A DNA stretch of 33,589 bases, from assembly GCA_011090425.1 (NCBI GenBank), contig PHGD01000044.1:1-33589 (forward strand), read 5' to 3'. Position 1 is the stretch's first letter. Each line of letters starts with the position of its first letter. Shown piece after piece: positions 16,060 to 23,284 of this stretch. Under the pieces are notes generated by a model. The model saw only the letters and a list, made by a program, of their open reading frames with translations. It made no database searches and was not told where the DNA came from. Made by a program: the position numbers and the translations under genes. This stretch comes from Nitrospira sp. LK70 (GTDB taxonomy: Bacteria > Nitrospirota > Nitrospiria > Nitrospirales > Nitrospiraceae).

Positions 16060-17766
16060 TCATGGCTTGCTGCCTTGTTCGTCCGTAGCCGGAACTATGA
16101 CAGGCGTTCGAAAGAAAAAGCGATCCGTGACGAACTGTTGCACGATGGTGAGCAGGTTATTGGTCAACCAATACAGCACGAGGCCCGCAGGAAAATTGAT
16201 GAATAGGAACGTCATGAGGGCCGGAAGCATCAGCATGATTCTCGCCTGAGTCGGGTCCATGGTAGTCGGTTGGATCTTTTGCATGACCACCATACTGATG
16301 CCCATGATGATGGGCAGAATATAGTAGGGATCCTGAACCGACAGATCGCTAATCCACAATCCTAACGGCGCTTGGCGTAAATCGATCGTCATGTACAGAA
16401 TATTGAACAACGATACGAACACCGGCATCTGCAATATCATAGGGAGACAGCCGCCCACAGGATTGACCTTGTGGTCTCGGTAGAGCTTGATCAGCTCCTT
16501 GTTCAACCGTTCACGATCGTCTTTGAATTTTTCCTGGAGAGCCGCCACCCTAGGCTGAATGCCCTGCATCTGTTTCATCGATGTGTAGCTCTTGTATTGC
16601 AGCGGAACAAACAACAGCTTAATGATGACTGTCAGGAGGATGATCGTCAGTCCATAATTATGAGTATAATCATTGATATAACGAAGCACGTAGAAGATGG
16701 GCTTGGCCACGGCCCGTACCATGTCCCAGCTCCCGAACAGAAACCATCCAAAGTCGATGGTATCTTCGAGCCGAATTTGCAAATTTTGAAGTGTGTCAAA
16801 CTCCTTGGGTCCGGCGAACAGCTGGAGTGCGAGAGGTGCGCCTGCTGGATCCACAGGCAATCGGACCGCAGTGGAAACGAGCTTGTCCCCTTGTTTCCTG
16901 GGCAACGCGGAGGCAGTAGTCTTGGGAATAAGCGCGGAAATGAAATACTTATCTTGTAGCGAGACCCATTTCACGGAGCCCTTGCGCTCAGTCTCGGATT
17001 CCGGCGCGTCGGTTTCAATCTTGTCGTCGATGAGCGAGGCCGTTCCGACCGATCCAATGAACCCCTCTCCCCAATCCACAATTCCGAAATTGGTCCCCAA
17101 ACCGACACTCACCGTTCCTCCAAGACCACTGGATTTCAACGCGATATCGACGACATACCTACCGGCATGAAAGGTCAGCTGTTTTTCTAGGCGCACGCCG
17201 GTCGCAGGATTATCGTAATGAAAGGTCATATGACCAGTGGGATGGTCCTGGTCCAAGGCCGTAAAGTCCTTTTCCACTCTGTAGATCCCGTCGCTCAATT
17301 CCTTTGACTGAGAGGCATCAGCCGCTGATACCGTCAGGGGCTCGGCAAACTTGCCTCCTTGTCGAACGAGTTGCACCGCGGGCTTTCCATCAGAACTGCT
17401 GTGATACCGTTTGAGTTCCCAGCTAATCAGCGCGGCACCGCGGCTCGTGAACTTAGCTCGATACAGATCCGTTTCGACCTCGATCAAGTCTCTAGCGACA
17501 GGTTCACCACGAGCTTCCTGAGTCCCCACGTCCCCACCAGATGATTTTGCAGATGATTTTTCCGGGGCTGCCTCCTTAGTCACAGGAACCCGTGGCGTTG
17601 GTGCTCCGGGACCTGTACTCGCAGGGGATGACGTATCGTTCGCGGAAGGCTCGCTCGGTTCCAAAATGGTCGGTTCGGGGATGAGGCCCAGCTCTTTGAG
17701 CAGGTACTCGTACCCAAAGATAATCGCAAGGGACAGTACCAAAAACACGATGACTCGCTTGTCCAT
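16060..17766 (-). CDS. yidC: YidC membrane protein insertase
   Basis: A 568-residue Gram-negative-type YidC from the ATG at 17764-17766 (a GTG two codons upstream is an alternative). The first transmembrane helix is VIVFLVLSLAIIFGYEYLL. A Pro/Ser/Thr-rich linker follows (about residues 33-80), then the large periplasmic beta-sandwich P1 domain. The conserved insertase core begins near residue 350 and has YGLTIILLTVIIKLLFVPL, KSYTSMKQMQ and the hydrophilic groove loop ALQEKFKDDRERLNKEL. The later helices include GGCLPMILQMPVFVSLFN and FPAGLVLYWLTNNLL. It inserts proteins into the inner membrane with or without SecYEG. The upstream neighbours yidD, rnpA and rpmH complete the classic cluster. 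Confidence 0.97.
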   Translation of the reverse strand: MDKRVIVFLVLSLAIIFGYEYLLKELGLIPEPTILEPSEPSANDTSSPASTGPGAPTPRVPVTKEAAPEKSSAKSSGGDVGTQEARGEPVARDLIEVETDLYRAKFTSRGAALISWELKRYHSSSDGKPAVQLVRQGGKFAEPLTVSAADASQSKELSDGIYRVEKDFTALDQDHPTGHMTFHYDNPATGVRLEKQLTFHAGRYVVDIALKSSGLGGTVSVGLGTNFGIVDWGEGFIGSVGTASLIDDKIETDAPESETERKGSVKWVSLQDKYFISALIPKTTASALPRKQGDKLVSTAVRLPVDPAGAPLALQLFAGPKEFDTLQNLQIRLEDTIDFGWFLFGSWDMVRAVAKPIFYVLRYINDYTHNYGLTIILLTVIIKLLFVPLQYKSYTSMKQMQGIQPRVAALQEKFKDDRERLNKELIKLYRDHKVNPVGGCLPMILQMPVFVSLFNILYMTIDLRQAPLGLWISDLSVQDPYYILPIIMGISMVVMQKIQPTTMDPTQARIMLMLPALMTFLFINFPAGLVLYWLTNNLLTIVQQFVTDRFFFRTPVIVPATDEQGSKP

Positions 17767-17804
17767 GAGCACGCTATGCTTTCTCTAAAAAGAGGTAATC
17801 GTCG

Positions 17805-18014
17805 CTACTTGACCGGGTCTTCTCCCCCGGGGTGAAAGGGGTGACATTTCATAAGCCGGAGGATGGCTAATCCAACCCCCTGTAACACTCCGTATTTGGT
17901 GATGGCATCTGAGGCATATTGCGAACAGCTGGGTTCGAATCGGCATGTGCGACCATACAAAGGAGAAATCACCATGCGATATCCCCGAATAAGCCACAGA
18001 CACAACGATTGCAT
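17805..18014 (-). CDS. yidD: YidD membrane protein insertion efficiency factor
   Basis: A 69-residue protein with the whole YidD signature: an amphipathic N-terminal helix WLIRGYRMVISPLYG, the RFEPSCSQYASDAITKYG block with its two conserved Cys, and KCHPFHPGGEDPV at the end. YidD is a peripheral inner-membrane protein that helps YidC-dependent insertion. The start lies one base after the rnpA stop, and its AAGG ribosome-binding site is inside rnpA, so translation is coupled. yidC begins 38 bases downstream. Confidence 0.95.
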   Translation of the reverse strand: MQSLCLWLIRGYRMVISPLYGRTCRFEPSCSQYASDAITKYGVLQGVGLAILRLMKCHPFHPGGEDPVK

Positions 18015-18015
18015 A

Positions 18016-18381
18016 TCAATCTACCCTTGGTCGAAGAAGATGGAGCCCCTCAAGCGCGGTTCTCCATGCTTGGACCAACCCATCCCGAGATTGCAGCAGT
18101 GCGTCTCGCTTTGGAAACACGAGAAGTCCCCGTCCTGGAGCCAAGTCCGGATGTGATTGCCTCACCAGTTCACGAAAGACTCGCTTGGCCCGATTCCGTC
18201 GCACCGCAGTTCCAAATCGCTTCCCGACGATAATCCCCACGCGACTCGGGGCCTCATCCATTCTGTAGGCCAAGAGACTGAAGAGGGCGGTCGAAGTTCG
18301 CCGACCATGATGTTTGACGATCTGGATGTCCCGATTGCGACGCAAAAAAATGACATCTCGTCCCTGCGTTTTCGCCGTCAT
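18016..18381 (-). CDS. rnpA: RnpA: protein subunit of ribonuclease P
   Basis: A 121-residue protein from the ATG at 18379-18381. An in-frame TTG at 18408 is an alternative, but the shorter form fits the family N-terminus better. FLRRNRDIQIVKHHGRR is the leading substrate-binding helix region. The family core is SRVGIIVGKRFGTAVRRNRAKRVFRELVR, with the hallmark RNR motif. The RnpA-RnpB ribozyme removes 5' leaders from tRNA precursors. The gene follows rpmH by 143 bases and is coupled to yidD. The usual aromatic Phe in 'DF..V' is Ile here (RDIQIV), a mild deviation. The leader holds a 7-bp hairpin at 18494-18511. Confidence 0.93.
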   Translation of the reverse strand: MTAKTQGRDVIFLRRNRDIQIVKHHGRRTSTALFSLLAYRMDEAPSRVGIIVGKRFGTAVRRNRAKRVFRELVRQSHPDLAPGRGLLVFPKRDALLQSRDGLVQAWRTALEGLHLLRPRVD

Positions 18382-18493
18382 TGGTAAAGGGGTGCAACTT
18401 CCCAGCAACCAGTCCGTCCATGACCCAGGAGAGAGCTTTAGCTGGTAGGTGAACGTACGCTCAACAGCAACGGAAGCGATTGAAGCGCGACCC

Positions 18494-18511
18494 GAAGAAC
18501 ACCTGTTCTTC
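18494..18511. repeat. Perfect 7-bp hairpin between rpmH and rnpA
   Basis: GAAGAAC and GTTCTTC with a 4-base loop, 14-31 bases downstream of the rpmH stop in transcription direction. No T tract follows on the minus strand. It may be an attenuator or processing site setting the large rpmH to rnpA expression difference. Confidence 0.5.
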
Positions 18512-18524
18512 CAAAATGATGTAT

Positions 18525-18662
18525 TTAGACAGTCAACCGAGCTCGTCCCTTAGCCCTGCGGCGGGCCAACACCCTACGCCCGTTCTTGGTGCTCATACGC
18601 TTCCTAAATCCGTGCTCACGCTTCTTTTTCAAGTTGGACGGTTGTTGAAATGTGAACGACAT
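18525..18662 (-). CDS. rpmH: Ribosomal protein bL34
   Basis: A 45-residue basic protein from the ATG at 18660-18662, preceded by a G-rich ribosome-binding site (GAGGGGGGG at three bases). The sequence [42 protein letters not shown] is the bL34 family throughout (given here in parts: [41 protein letters not shown]). It is part of the large ribosomal subunit. A longer in-frame extension to 18749 would run across the promoter and is not used. It heads the rpmH-rnpA-yidD-yidC series and has an ideal promoter at 18715-18743. Confidence 0.97.
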   Translation of the reverse strand: MSFTFQQPSNLKKKREHGFRKRMSTKNGRRVLARRRAKGRARLTV

Positions 18663-18714
18663 GATCCCCCCCTCGATTCCCATCCCTTGGATTATCAGGT
18701 GAAATGAACAGCGA

Positions 18715-18743
18715 ATTATAGGGGAGGCTCGTGGGCCTGTCAA
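18715..18743 (-). promoter_or_regulatory. Perfect sigma70 consensus promoter for rpmH
   Basis: On the minus strand TTGACA (plus 18738-18743) and TATAAT (plus 18715-18720) both match consensus fully, separated by exactly 17 bases. The start site would be near 18708, giving a leader of about 46 bases before rpmH. This is as strong as a bacterial promoter can look. Confidence 0.9.
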
Positions 18744-19146
18744 TTTCATGTTCCTGCCCCTTGGCCTTCCGATCCCCGTAGGATCGACAGACCTCAGACT
18801 CTAATGTCCGCCTTGTTGAGGCGCTTTTGCTTCCTGCCACCAGAATGCCACAACAGCTCCTGCCTAGAGAGGACCAAACTGAACATAAACATGTGGCCTA
18901 GAATGAATCTTGATCCGACAACTACGATCATCAATGGCACCGAGCTTGCTGCACATTTTCGGCGTGCTAGTATGCCTGAAGGTCTAAGTCTGTTATGCTG
19001 GCGCATCTATCTTAAAATGTTCTTCATGCTCTTTGTAAGGATGGCACCGGCAGCAGACCATGGGCTGCTGCACATTAATCAATAACACCAAGCAAGAACT
19101 GAATTACCCACAGCTCTGGGTAGAATTTGTAAGGAGGATTTTTCAT
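18744..19146. other. Intergenic region upstream of rpmH and of the lipoprotein operon
   Basis: About 400 bases between divergent gene sets with no convincing gene. It holds a hairpin GCAGCAG/CTGCTGC (19050-19056 and 19065-19071), a second small stem TACCCA/TGGGTA just before the lipoprotein ribosome-binding site, and one near-match to a DnaA box (TTACCCACA, about 19104-19112). No cluster of DnaA boxes or AT-rich unwinding region is visible, so I do not call an origin. The 93-residue plus frame at 18804-19085 looks like chance. Confidence 0.4.
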
Positions 19147-19776
19147 ATGCTGAGAAAAGCATCCCTTGTCGCTCTTGCCATAACTCTCATTGGGATCGCT
19201 GGATGTGCGGAGCCTCCAACCCAGCAGATTCAGGAAGCGGAAAAAGCTCTCAAAGATGCACAGGAAAGCGGCGCCGCCACCTATAGCGCAGAAGACTATG
19301 CCAAGCTTGAAGGTACCCTTGCGGCGTTGCGGAAAGAAGTCGCCGATCAGGACGAAAAGTTCACCCTCTTTCGAGACTACGGCAAGACCCAACAACTGTC
19401 TGCCTCGGCTAAAGCCGATAGTGAACGGATCAAGGCGACCTCAGCGCAAAAAAAGGAAGAAGCCAAGGCCGCAGCCTTGCAAGCTCAACAAGTCGCTGAA
19501 GAGGCGGTGAAAGCGACGCAAGATTTGGTCGCCAAGGCACCCGTCGGAAAAGATCGGGCGGCGGTGGAGGCCATCAAGAATGACGTGGAAGGGTTGAAGT
19601 CATTGCTGAAACAGGTCCAGGCTTCGATCGACAAAGAAGATTATCCCGCTGCGCAAACCCAGGCGAAGGCTATTCACGACATGAGCCAAGGTGTGTCCGC
19701 TGAAATACAGAACGCCCTCGCGAAGGTGGGAAAAGGCAAACCCGCAAGAAAAAGTACCACACGGCATGGCGCTTGA
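19147..19776 (+). CDS. DUF4398-like helical lipoprotein
   Basis: A 209-residue protein from the ATG at 19147, with GGAGG nine bases upstream. The signal peptide ends in the lipobox IAGC (Cys at about residue 19), so it is a membrane-anchored lipoprotein. The mature part is almost all alpha-helix: QIQEAEKALKDAQESGAATYS, AEDYAKLEGTLAALRKEV and long Ala/Lys/Gln-rich coiled coils, then a C-terminal four-helix-like tail ending in a basic GKPARKSTTR segment. The 'EAEKAL..AQ..GA..Y...' block resembles DUF4398, seen in periplasmic OmpA- or peptidoglycan-associated proteins. Its stop overlaps the start of the following L,D-transpeptidase by 11 bases, implying coupling. Likely role: periplasmic spacer or partner of cell-wall enzymes (inference). 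Confidence 0.82.
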   Translation: MLRKASLVALAITLIGIAGCAEPPTQQIQEAEKALKDAQESGAATYSAEDYAKLEGTLAALRKEVADQDEKFTLFRDYGKTQQLSASAKADSERIKATSAQKKEEAKAAALQAQQVAEEAVKATQDLVAKAPVGKDRAAVEAIKNDVEGLKSLLKQVQASIDKEDYPAAQTQAKAIHDMSQGVSAEIQNALAKVGKGKPARKSTTRHGA

Positions 19777-20899
19777 TCGTACACATAAGACGCTGATCGC
19801 GATTCTCTGGGTCCTCTGCGTGACCGGTTGCGTTCAGGCCGCTCCGCCGGACCTCATTGTAGCCCTTGAAGCCATTGATCAGGATTTAATCGCAATGCGG
19901 GCTCCGGAGTCCGCGGCTGAGGAGTACGGGCAGTTCGTTCACCAATGGATCACTCTGAAAACGCGCGTCCAATTGGACGATGATCTGATCCGATGGCCAT
20001 GGGAATCGAGCGATCTTGAGAATGAACTCCGGCGGTTGTACATCCTGGGCGAACGTACGGTCTCCCGGCTGCACGAGAGACAGGCCTCGCAGCATCGCGC
20101 GGCACAGGAGAAGGTGATTCGTCTCGAGGAACAGCTTCATACGATCACATCAAGGGTCCAATCCATCGATGGGCGTATCCTCCTGGGAGAAAAAGTCGTT
20201 CAGACGGATCTCCTCGTTAAACAGGCCCGTTCCTTCTTCGAGCAACAAGACTTCCATCGAGCCATGCAAGCGGCAGAGAAAGCCGATCATGCTCTCAAGG
20301 CACAGGCTTCATTACTCAGCCAAGAATTAGGGCGATACGCCGACGAGAATCGCATCGCCTCTTGGCAGACCTTAGCCAGACAGACCATCGCCTGGTCGCG
20401 AACCCACCAATCAACGGCAATCGTGGTGAGCAAGGCCGACCGAGAATTGACTCTCTACAAGAACGGACGGAAGGTGTTATCATACTCGGTCCGGTTGGGA
20501 TTTAATGGCATGCTGGAGAAACAGTTCCAGGGGGACGGTGCGACACCGGAAGGTCGCTATCGTGTGACGGACAAACGAGGCCAAGGGCAGACGCAATTCT
20601 ATCGAGCCTTGGCTCTGGATTATCCCAATGCAGAAGATCGTCGGCGATTCGCCCTTGCAAAGAGGGCGGGAACGATCAGTCCTACCAAAGGCATTGGGGG
20701 CCAAATCGAAATTCATGGAGCCGACAATGAACTCTTAGCACAGACCCTTGGGTGCATCATGCTCGATAATCAGAATATGGCTGTTCTCTACGAGGGGGTG
20801 TCCGTCGGGACACCGGTCACGATCGTCGGTGCCTTGAAGAAAGAGAACGCGGTGGCCATGGCCTTATCTGAACTCGCCCAGCATAGAGGCGAAACCTGA
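19766..20899 (+). CDS. L,D-transpeptidase lipoprotein (YkuD fold, YafK-like active site)
   Basis: A 377-residue protein from the ATG at 19766, overlapping the previous gene. The N-terminus (ILWVLCVTGCVQA) is a lipoprotein signal with Cys22. Residues 30-210 form a long helical/coiled-coil region (RLHERQASQHRAAQEKVIRLEEQ and FFEQQDFHRAMQAAEKADH). The C-terminal YkuD domain starts at IVVSKADRELTLYKNGRKV (about residue 219) and has GDGATPEGRYRV and the catalytic segment EIHGADN (His317) to TLGCIML (Cys330). In most L,D-transpeptidases the Cys follows His-Gly; here the His is Leu328, as in YafK-like proteins where another residue stands. The enzyme would form or cut L,D bonds in peptidoglycan or attach/detach lipoproteins. 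A chain of similar genes follows. Confidence 0.88.
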   Translation: MALDRTHKTLIAILWVLCVTGCVQAAPPDLIVALEAIDQDLIAMRAPESAAEEYGQFVHQWITLKTRVQLDDDLIRWPWESSDLENELRRLYILGERTVSRLHERQASQHRAAQEKVIRLEEQLHTITSRVQSIDGRILLGEKVVQTDLLVKQARSFFEQQDFHRAMQAAEKADHALKAQASLLSQELGRYADENRIASWQTLARQTIAWSRTHQSTAIVVSKADRELTLYKNGRKVLSYSVRLGFNGMLEKQFQGDGATPEGRYRVTDKRGQGQTQFYRALALDYPNAEDRRRFALAKRAGTISPTKGIGGQIEIHGADNELLAQTLGCIMLDNQNMAVLYEGVSVGTPVTIVGALKKENAVAMALSELAQHRGET

Positions 20900-20909
20900 G
20901 TGGAGCCTG

Positions 20910-21560
20910 ATGCGCCGACTTCTTCTTCCAACGTCAGCGGCGGTCTTACTGCTACTCTTACTCCTACTACTGGTCATGACCGCTCGCACACCCAGTCTCG
21001 TAACGCCCGAGGCTCCCCAAGCAGTTCAGCAGCCGCCTTTCCGGGATAACGCCGGTCTTCGTACAATGCAAGCCCGGTATAAGGTACTCTCCAAGCAGCT
21101 GTCTCAACTCATGCCGAACCAGCCGTACATTTTAGTCGACACGGCTCGCAACCGACTCTATGTCAAGCACCAAGAGCAAGTCGTCCTCGATGCGATTGCT
21201 TCGACCGGTAGCGGGACAATTCTTGACAAGCCCGGAGGAGTTAACAACCAGTGGGTCTTCGATACGCCCCGGGGAGAATTTCTCGTCAAGTCGAAACTGA
21301 CCAATCCCACCTGGATCAAGCCCGATTGGGCATTCATCGAAGAAGGACTCGCGGTGCCACGAAATGCCGCGGACCGTGCCGAGCAGGGGGTCCTCGGCGA
21401 ATATGCCTTGGGATTCGGCCAGGGCTATTTCATCCATGGGACCTTGTATACCCGTTTGTTGGGAAGAAACGTGACACATGGATGCATCCGGCTCAATGAC
21501 AACGACCTTAAGGGTGTCTACAAGCTCGCTCGAGTGGGGACACCGATCATGATCTTTTGA
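20910..21560 (+). CDS. L,D-transpeptidase (YkuD family), membrane anchored
   Basis: A 216-residue protein with an N-terminal hydrophobic anchor containing nine Leu in a row (about residues 13-21), then a Pro-rich linker. The YkuD domain begins at PYILVDTARNRLYVKHQEQVV (about residue 72) and continues through TPRGEFLVKSK. The catalytic site is complete: HG at residues 176-177 and THGCIRL with His190 and Cys192. It should face the periplasm and act on peptidoglycan stem peptides. The gene starts ten bases after the previous one and is followed by a related protein lacking the catalytic Cys. TPTWIKPDW aromatic segments typical of substrate-binding loops are present (PTWIKPDWAF). Confidence 0.93.
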   Translation: MRRLLLPTSAAVLLLLLLLLLVMTARTPSLVTPEAPQAVQQPPFRDNAGLRTMQARYKVLSKQLSQLMPNQPYILVDTARNRLYVKHQEQVVLDAIASTGSGTILDKPGGVNNQWVFDTPRGEFLVKSKLTNPTWIKPDWAFIEEGLAVPRNAADRAEQGVLGEYALGFGQGYFIHGTLYTRLLGRNVTHGCIRLNDNDLKGVYKLARVGTPIMIF

Positions 21561-21587
21561 TCCCTCAAGAGCGCGCAGATACTACCA

Positions 21588-22226
21588 ATGAATCTCTGCG
21601 CCATTTTTTTCCTGCTCGCCTTCACCGCGCCAAGTTGGGCAAGGGATATCGAAGTCTTTCCCGACTTAAATCTCAAGAACACCAGCGAGCTGAAGGAGGC
21701 AACGCGCGTCCTTGAGGAAGAGCTAAAGCTGGCTGCTCGTCCTCAAACCTATCTCCTGATCGATTTGGGCAGGAGCACGATTCACATCAAAGGTCGTGGC
21801 ATCGGCCTTCACCACATTCCCATCATTGCATGGTCCACAAGCTCATCAGAGGGTCTCAAAGGAATCCACCGATTGGTTGCACGGCCTCCGGTCGTCAGAC
21901 GCAAGATTGAACCGGGTGCTGGAATTGAGCAGGAGCCTATTTCTCTCGTCGATATGCCGACCGACTATGTGTTGGCCTTCAATCCCTCACTGAGCGTCAC
22001 AGTCGTTCCGTCCGTTGCCGGCGAGGGCCTCCTTCAAAGCGCCGTCCTCATGGGAAAAGCGGGGTGGCGAACTATGAAGGACTGGACGAGTGCCCTCCTA
22101 ACGGACCACTCGTCCGAGCCCACTTCTCATCTTCGACTAACCTTATCGGTCGACCATGCACAATCCTTGGCCTGGTCTCTCGTCGATGGCATGGCTCTGG
22201 TCATTCGTCGCCCAACCGCCAAGTAG
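21588..22226 (+). CDS. L,D-transpeptidase-related protein without catalytic cysteine
   Basis: A 212-residue exported protein with a signal peptide (LCAIFFLLAFTAPSWA). After it a segment TYLLIDLGRSTIHIKGRGIGLHHIPI (two parts: TYLLIDLGRSTIHIKG and GIGLHHIPI, about residues 54-80) parallels the first strands of the YkuD domain of the preceding gene (PYILVDTARNRLYVKH). Beyond that no HG...HGC catalytic motif exists, and the only Cys is residue 4 in the signal peptide, so it cannot be a thiol transpeptidase. It may be a degenerate paralogue that helps or regulates the two enzymes. It follows by 27 bases on the same strand. I do not recognise a named family; the paralogy is my inference. Confidence 0.7.
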   Translation: MNLCAIFFLLAFTAPSWARDIEVFPDLNLKNTSELKEATRVLEEELKLAARPQTYLLIDLGRSTIHIKGRGIGLHHIPIIAWSTSSSEGLKGIHRLVARPPVVRRKIEPGAGIEQEPISLVDMPTDYVLAFNPSLSVTVVPSVAGEGLLQSAVLMGKAGWRTMKDWTSALLTDHSSEPTSHLRLTLSVDHAQSLAWSLVDGMALVIRRPTAK

Positions 22227-22249
22227 GACTGCAGGGCCTAGAATCCGTA

Positions 22250-22278
22250 TTGTCTTTTCTAGGTTGGCTCAATAAGAT
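22250..22278 (+). promoter_or_regulatory. Candidate sigma70 promoter for the pgl operon
   Basis: TTGTCT at 22250-22255 (4 of 6) and TAAGAT at 22273-22278 (4 of 6), 17 bases apart. An inverted repeat CCTAGAA/TTCTAGG (22237-22243 and 22257-22263) overlaps it and could be an operator or the end hairpin of the preceding operon. Confidence 0.35.
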
Positions 22279-22329
22279 ACAAGCAGCTTTTCGAAGATTC
22301 TCACCAGGCCTCTTCTCGATGAGGTATCT

Positions 22330-22506
22330 ATGTCCAGACGGGTGAACAACAAGCCTCCCGCATCGTTCCAGTCCTTGGTCCATCTGGCCGCCGATGTGCT
22401 GAGTCACGAGCAAGTCATTACGCGTCTGTGGTCGTATGGCCATCAACTCTGTAGGCCGGATCCCAAAGAAATCGCCGACCGTCTGGGCTGGTTAACTAGC
22501 AGCTAA
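22330..22506 (+). CDS. Small 58-residue protein upstream of pgl
   Basis: An open frame of 58 residues, ATG at 22330 preceded by GAGG at five bases, stop at 22504-22506, one base before the pgl ATG. The sequence looks like real protein: helix SFQSLVHLAADVLSHEQVITRLW, then PDPKEIADRLGWL. The last block resembles, from memory, the 'DPTEI..RLGWL' motif seen in sugar-phosphate isomerase/transaldolase fusion proteins; that would fit its operon partners, but I cannot check it here. No signal peptide or membrane segment is seen, so it is probably cytoplasmic. It may be a regulator, a chaperone-like subunit or the remnant of a larger enzyme. Its tight spacing to pgl implies coupled translation. Confidence 0.6.
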   Translation: MSRRVNNKPPASFQSLVHLAADVLSHEQVITRLWSYGHQLCRPDPKEIADRLGWLTSS

Positions 22507-22507
22507 A

Positions 22508-23284
22508 ATGTCCGTCACCCCGGAAATCCATGTTTCGCGCGACGTTCAGGAATGCGTTCGGAAGGCGGCCGCCTTCATCCTTGCCGTCAGCGAGCAAGCG
22601 ATTCAATCCACCGGTCGATGTCTGGTCGCACTCTCGGGAGGATCTACACCGAGGAGTCTCTACCGAACCTTGCGTGAACCTGACTGGAGCGTACGTTTCA
22701 ACTGGTCGAGAATCTTTTTTTTATTTGGAGACGAACGGTGCACTCCGCCCGAACATCCTGAAAGCAATTTTGGCATGGCTCAGACGGAGCTGTTTCAGCC
22801 GTTGAATGTTCGGACCGACCATATTTCTCGGATGAAGGGTGAGTATGAGGACCCCATGGCCGCGGCTCAGGAATACGAGGAAACGATTCGAAGACTTATC
22901 CAATGTCCTGTTCCAGATCTCCCCCGCCTAGACTTGATCCTTCTCGGCCTCGGCGAAGACGGCCATACGGCATCGCTCTTTCCCGGTACCCCTGCCCTCC
23001 AGGAACAATCCAAGATCGTCACGGTCGGCCATGCCCCCACAGGCATTCGGTCCCGCCTCACGTTAACCCTAGGTGTTCTGAATCGAGCGGCTGTGATACT
23101 GTTCCTTGTGACCGGCCCAGGTAAAGCAGAGATGGTCCGCCGGGTCGTCGAATCTGAATCCGCGGCGGATCGTTCCCTGCCGGCGGCGAGGATATCGCCG
23201 GAATCCGGTCGACTCGTGTGGATGCTTGATCAAGCCGCTGCGCAACAGCTCACGCAGGAACGATCACAGAGAGAGGGTACATGA
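22508..23284 (+). CDS. pgl: 6-phosphogluconolactonase
   Basis: A 258-residue enzyme of normal length for DevB-type lactonases. Family motifs are CLVALSGGSTPRSLYR near residues 39-54, FFLFGDERCTPPEHPESNFGMA around residues 74-95, and LDLILLGLGEDGHTASLFPGT near residue 143. It hydrolyses 6-phosphogluconolactone in the oxidative pentose phosphate pathway. Its stop overlaps the next start (glk) by four bases (ATGA), and a 58-residue frame ends one base upstream, so the set is one operon. Glucose-6-phosphate dehydrogenase is not in the window. Confidence 0.95.
   Translation: MSVTPEIHVSRDVQECVRKAAAFILAVSEQAIQSTGRCLVALSGGSTPRSLYRTLREPDWSVRFNWSRIFFLFGDERCTPPEHPESNFGMAQTELFQPLNVRTDHISRMKGEYEDPMAAAQEYEETIRRLIQCPVPDLPRLDLILLGLGEDGHTASLFPGTPALQEQSKIVTVGHAPTGIRSRLTLTLGVLNRAAVILFLVTGPGKAEMVRRVVESESAADRSLPAARISPESGRLVWMLDQAAAQQLTQERSQREGT

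Noticed and set aside
17925..17950. tRNA-like GGTTCGAATC sequence
   Set aside because: It is inside yidD, coding for part of RFEPSCSQ, and no acceptor or anticodon stems surround it.
18804..19085. 93-residue plus-strand frame upstream of the lipoprotein gene
   Set aside because: No ribosome-binding site, odd Cys/Met-rich composition, and it ends inside a hairpin region; treated as chance.
19100..19115. DnaA-box-like TTACCCACA
   Set aside because: A single one-mismatch match without partners or an AT-rich region; not enough for an origin.
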